Source: Isochrysis galbana (lineage: Eukaryota; Haptophyta; Isochrysidales; Isochrysidaceae). From it: a DNA stretch of 64,000 nt. Where the stretch lies: positions 862,176-926,175 of the forward strand of contig CM030941.1 in NCBI GenBank assembly GCA_018136815.1. The letters run 5' to 3'. Below are positions 59,949-64,000 of the stretch, piece after piece (the first letter of the stretch is position 1; each line of letters opens with the position of its first letter). The notes beneath the pieces are model-generated. The model did no database searches. It was given only the letters and a program-made list of their open reading frames with translations, and was not told the origin of the DNA. Made by a program: the position numbers and the translations under genes.

Positions 59949-62900
59949 ATGCCGCCTCGAGGCCTCACACTCCTCGGCATGCTTGCCATCTCCACGCTTC
60001 TTGCTGTGCTGTACGGCCACCGTGCGCGGCCGCCCTCCGCCCCGCTGCTGCGAGAGCGCATCAGAGGGACCATCGAGGCCCTCGTCGCGCGTGGCCAGCA
60101 CCTGTCGGCTAAGGCTCCCAGCCTCGATGGAGCCCAGGCGAAGCGGCGCCAAGCAGAGCAGATCAGTGGCGATGCGTGCGCCAACTGTGGTCTGAATCAA
60201 AAGCTGGCCAGCCGTCAGTTGGGCATGGGCGAGCCCTCGCCACCTCATCCCTCGCCGACAGCGCCCTCGCCGCCACCGCCCTCTCCGCCGCCGCCCTCGC
60301 CACCGCCACCCTCGCCACCTCCTCCCTCGCCGCCGCCGCCCTCGCCACCGCCACCCTCGCCCCCTCCTCCCTCACCGCCTTCACCTTCGCCGCCGCCGCC
60401 CTCGCCACCTCCACCCTCGCCCCCTCCTCCCTCACCACCTCCTCCTTCGCCGCCGCCGCCCTCGCCACCTCCTCCCTCGCCGCCACCGCCCTCGCCGCCT
60501 CCTCCTTCGCCGCCGCCGCCCTCGCCACCTCCTCCCTCGCCGCCACCGCCCTCGCCCCCTGCTCCCTCTCCGCCGCCGCCCTCGCCACCTCCACCCTCGC
60601 CGCCGCCGCCCTCGCCGCCGCCACCCTCGCCCCCTCCTCCCTCACCGCCTCCTCCTTCGCCGCCGCCGCCCTCGCCACCTCCTCCCTCGCCGCAGCCGTC
60701 CTCGCCGCCACCGCCCTCGCCCCCTCCTCCCTCTCCGCCTCCTCCTTCGCCAGCACCGCCCTCGCTCCCTCCGCCCTCACCGCCTGCTCCTTCGCCACCG
60801 CCGCCCTCGCCACCTCCTCCCTCGCCGCTGCCGCCCTCGCCACAGCCACCCTCGTCCCCTCCTCCCTCACCGCCTCCTCCCTCGCCGCCGCCGCCCTCGC
60901 CAGCACCGCCCTCGCTCCCTCCTCCCTCACCGCCTCCTCCTTCGCCGCCGCCGCCCTGGCCGCCGCCGCCCTCTCCGCCGCCGCCCTCGCCACCACCTCC
61001 CTCTCCGCCGCCGCCCTCGCCCCCGCCACCCTCGCCCCCTCCTCCCTCACCGCCTCCTCCATCGCCGCCGCCGCCCTCGCCACCTCCTCCCTCGCCGCAG
61101 CCGCCCTCGCCGCCACCGCCCTCGCCCCCTCCTCCCTCTCCGCCGCCACCCTCGCTCCCTCCTCCCTCTCCGCCGCCGCCCTCGCCACCGCCACCCTCGC
61201 CCCCTCCTCCCTCACCGCCTCCTCCATCGCCGCCGCCGCCCTCGCCACCTCCTCCCTCGCCGCAGCCGCCCTCGCCGCCACCGCCCTCGCCCCCTCCTCC
61301 CTCTCCGCCGCCACCCTCGCCACCTCCTCCCTCGCCGCTGCCGCCCTCGCCGCCGCCACCCTCGCCCCCTCCTCCCTCACCGCCTCCTCCTGTGTCGCCG
61401 CTGCCCTCTCCGCCGCCGCCCTCGCCACCTCCTCCCTTGCCTCCACCGCCTTCGCCACCAGTGCCCTCGCCCCTTCCTCACTCACCGCTTCCTCCTTCGC
61501 CGCCGCCGTCCTCGCCTCCTCCTCCCTCGCCGCCGTCGCCAACGCCCTCGCCGCCGCCACCCTCGCCGCTTCCTCCTTCGCCGCCGCCGCCCTCGCCACC
61601 TCCTCCCTCGCCGCCGCCGTCGCCTCCGCCCTCTCCACCGCCGCCCTCTCCACCGCCGTCCTCTCCACCGCCGCCCTCGCCGCCGCCGCCCTCGCCGCCG
61701 CCGCCCTCACCGCCGCCCTCACCGCCGCCGCCCTCGCCGCCGCCGCCCTCTCCGCCGCCACCCTCGCCGCCACCCTCTCCGCCACCGCCATCTCCGCCGC
61801 CGTCATCTCCGCCATCGCCCTCTCCGCCGCCACCCTCGCCGCCGCCACCCTCTCCACCGCCCTCACCGCCGCCGCCCTCGCCGCCGCCGCCCTCGCCGCC
61901 GCCGCCCTCGCCGCCGCCACCCTCTCCGCCGCCGCCGTCTCCGCCGCCCTCGCCGCCGCCGCCCTCGCCGCCGCCGCCCTCGCCGCCGCCGCCCTCGCCG
62001 CCACCGCCCTCGCCGCCGCCGCCCTCGCCTCCACCTTCTCCGCCGCCCCCCTCGCCGCCGCCCCCTCGCCGCCGCCGCCCTCTCCACCGCCGCCCTCGCC
62101 ACCTCCTCCCTCGCCGCCGCCGCCCTCGCCGCCGCCTTCGCTCCCTCCTCCCTCGCCGCCTCCGCCCTCGCCACCGCCACCCTCGCCCCCTCCTCCCTCA
62201 CCACCTCCTCCTTCGCCGCCGCCGCCCTCTCCGCCGCCGCCCTCTCCGCCGCCGCCCTCGCCACCTCCTCCCTCTCCGCCGCCGCCCTCGCCACCGCCCT
62301 CTCCGCCGCCGCCATCGCCGCCGCCGCCCTCTCCGCCGCCGCCATCGCCGCCGCCGCCATCGCCCCCGCCGCCATCGCCGCCGCCACCATCCCCGCCGCC
62401 ATCGCCGCCCCCCCCCTCTCCGCCGCCGCCATCGCCGCCGCCGCCATCGCCGCCGCCGCCATCTCCGCCGCCATCTCCACCTCCGTCGCCGCCTCCGCCG
62501 CCCTCGCCACCCCCTCCATCTCCACCACCTCCATCGCCGCCCCCGCCATCGCCACCCCCTCCATCGCCCAAACCAAGTCCTCCGCCATCTTTTCCACCTT
62601 TTCTACCACCGCCGGCTCAGCCTCCACCATCACCACCGCCTCCTCTCATGCCTGGAGGGCAATTTGTCCAGCGTGTGATGTTCTCAGTTAGCGTAGACGC
62701 CATCGGAGTGTCTACTTCCGCCACGGATTCAGCAGGCGAGGATCTATCCGAACGCATCGCCATCGCATGTGGCGAATTGCTTTTCGGGGTTTCAGACGTC
62801 TCGGTGGACAAGATCAAACGCACCACCTATCGAATCAGACTTACTCTCACCAAGACTTCTGCTCTTCGAGCTGAAGACATACTTGGGATCGTCTCAACCG

Positions 62901-64000
62901 TGCAGTTCACTGAGGACTTATCCGCACGGATAACACAGACCATCTCCGCACTCTGGGACGTTGTGTCCTTCATCGATGGAGTTGCTGCCCCATCCCCTCC
63001 GCCACCTGAGCGGCCGCCTCGACCTGCTCCGTCTCCTCCTCCACCACCGAGCCCACCGAGCCCCCAACCCTCTGTGCCGCCTAACCCCTCGCCGCCGCCG
63101 CCACTCAATCCAGCACCTCCGGGTGGATACGACCCGCCGCCTCCGTCGCCACCTCCACGTCCACCGTTACCACCGCCGTCTCCGCTCCCTGCGCCGCCAC
63201 CCTCACCACCGTCGCCACCCGCATCCCCTCCCACACTTCCGCCTAGCGACATTGATTCTCCTCTACTTGCGCTAGCGCTCGTTGGCGTGCCACTCACACT
63301 TGCTTTCGAGGGACAAAACGTTGAAGATGGCGACTGGGCCAAATGGGTGACCGATTCCGGAGACGAAACCTCCTGCAGTGCACCGACCTCCGCCTTCAAT
63401 CAGATCGTTGCTTCTAGAAGTGCTCGCTTCACTTTTGTTCGTTCTGGCCTTGCAACGCTTTGCTACAAGTATAATTTTCGATCGCACAACGGCTTGTACA
63501 CCTCACTCTCGTACAGCCTCATATCATCTAGCCAAGCCGTCGTCTTGGCCATTAATGGCGCATCGCCCAAGGGGACGTCGATCGGATGCATCAGCGTTGT
63601 CACCATCAACGGCGCCGGATTCTCTGCACTCACTCAAACCAGGCTGGGTGTCCAATGCAGATTCGGCGACCTTGCACTCGTTCCAGCCAACATCACGAGC
63701 GATAGTACCATCTCTTGCGAGACTCCCAGCAGTACAACGACGGCAACCCACCCGCTCTCTTTGTACGTCGCCCAAACGTGGGAAGTGTCGGTGCTTGATG
63801 CCTTCGCCGTCTATGACGCGGCCGTTTTTACAGCGGAAGCAACATTTCCTGCCGGTGGGGCCTATAACCTGCAGACTAGCCTCACTCTCAGTGGAGGCAG
63901 CTTCTTGCATTACGGGCCCATTCGTTGCCGAGTCGGAGGTGAAGCGGGCTCATCGGGCAGGCTTGTGGACGGAGGCAGCTCTGTTGAGTGCGACAAACCA
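59949..64000 (+). CDS. Giant Ser-Pro4 (hydroxyproline-rich) glycoprotein with IPT/TIG-like domain; 3' end outside window
   Basis: The ATG at 59949 starts a signal-anchor-like helix (LTLLGMLAISTLLAVLYG). About 80 residues with a Cys pair follow, and then, from ~60236 to ~62570, some 150 units of the SPPPP type. Proteins with such units form extended rods, usually hydroxylated and glycosylated, in algal cell walls, scales or matrices. At about 62057 one unit is 14 instead of 15 bases and the frame slips by one. The slipped frame carries the repeats on and opens into real protein: a ~110-residue SEA-like domain (FVQRVMFSVSVDAIGVSTS...), a second Pro-rich linker (63000-63250), and an IPT/TIG-like domain (VVTINGAGFSALTQ...CRFG...ISCETPS) running to the edge. 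So the whole is one gene with a one-base break, either a sequencing error or a real lesion. The longer frame starting at 59649 and the antisense 802-codon frame are not genes. Confidence 0.75.

Noticed and set aside
60163-62571. 802-codon minus-strand frame of Gly/Ala/Glu repeats
   Set aside because: It is the antisense of the Ser-Pro4 repeats; any low-complexity 15-mer repeat stays open in several frames.

Overview
The window is nuclear DNA from a GC-rich, single-celled, flagellated alga. A haptophyte fits best, but this is inference. The coding genes are eukaryotic, GC-rich and often split by short introns of about 88-250 bp. Thirteen junctions could be placed exactly by protein homology. 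All acceptors are CAG, and the donors drift towards GTGCG instead of GTAAG. Likely organelle-targeted enzymes, a ciliary membrane protein (TMEM138) and a giant Ser-Pro4 wall-type glycoprotein also point to a flagellated alga. Two runs of exactly 100 N (24007-24106, 40644-40743) are scaffold gaps.

Layout. 1-283: 3' end of a malonyl-CoA:ACP transacylase. 1856-4052 (-): peroxisomal-type ABCD half transporter, two exons. 5939-7357 (-): ribonuclease-inhibitor-type LRR protein. 8870-9624 (-): unrecognised protein with a Tudor-like stretch. 11116-12033 (+): coiled-coil protein. 13250-14194: inverted-repeat elements around an AT-rich foreign-looking ORF. 15877-23994 (-): giant ubiquitin-specific protease in a single 8.1-kb ORF. 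25712-28041 (-): MRS2-type magnesium channel, four exons. 28.0-32.2 kb: simple repeats and nested mobile elements. 32241-33464 (-): GT31 glycosyltransferase. 34052-36137: a last exon of a cytochrome b561-like protein, a second AT-rich foreign-looking ORF and a broken PIF1-like helicase. 37226-39817 (-): MnmG/MTO1, six exons. 40939-41542 (-): TMEM138, two exons. 41922-43334 (+): secreted or plastid-type protein with a degenerate Rossmann-like motif. 44998-46782 (-): DUF2009 protein, three exons. 48691-51081 (-): coiled-coil protein. 53416-55267 (-): CDK5RAP1 methylthiotransferase, two exons. 56740-58060: broken Ty3/gypsy integrase split by a non-autonomous hAT element with a perfect 8-bp target duplication. 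59949-64000 (+): proline-rich glycoprotein, open at the right edge.

The genes form no operon-like system. Two of them, MnmG/MTO1 and CDK5RAP1, are tRNA anticodon-loop modification enzymes that probably act in an organelle. The intergenic DNA is dense in dispersed repeats. The most interesting are short elements whose one shared end carries a small hairpin with compensatory stem changes between families, followed by a TTRTAG-like tail. These could be 3' ends of uncharacterised retroelements or Helitron-like elements. I did not find a convincing new defence or metabolic system.
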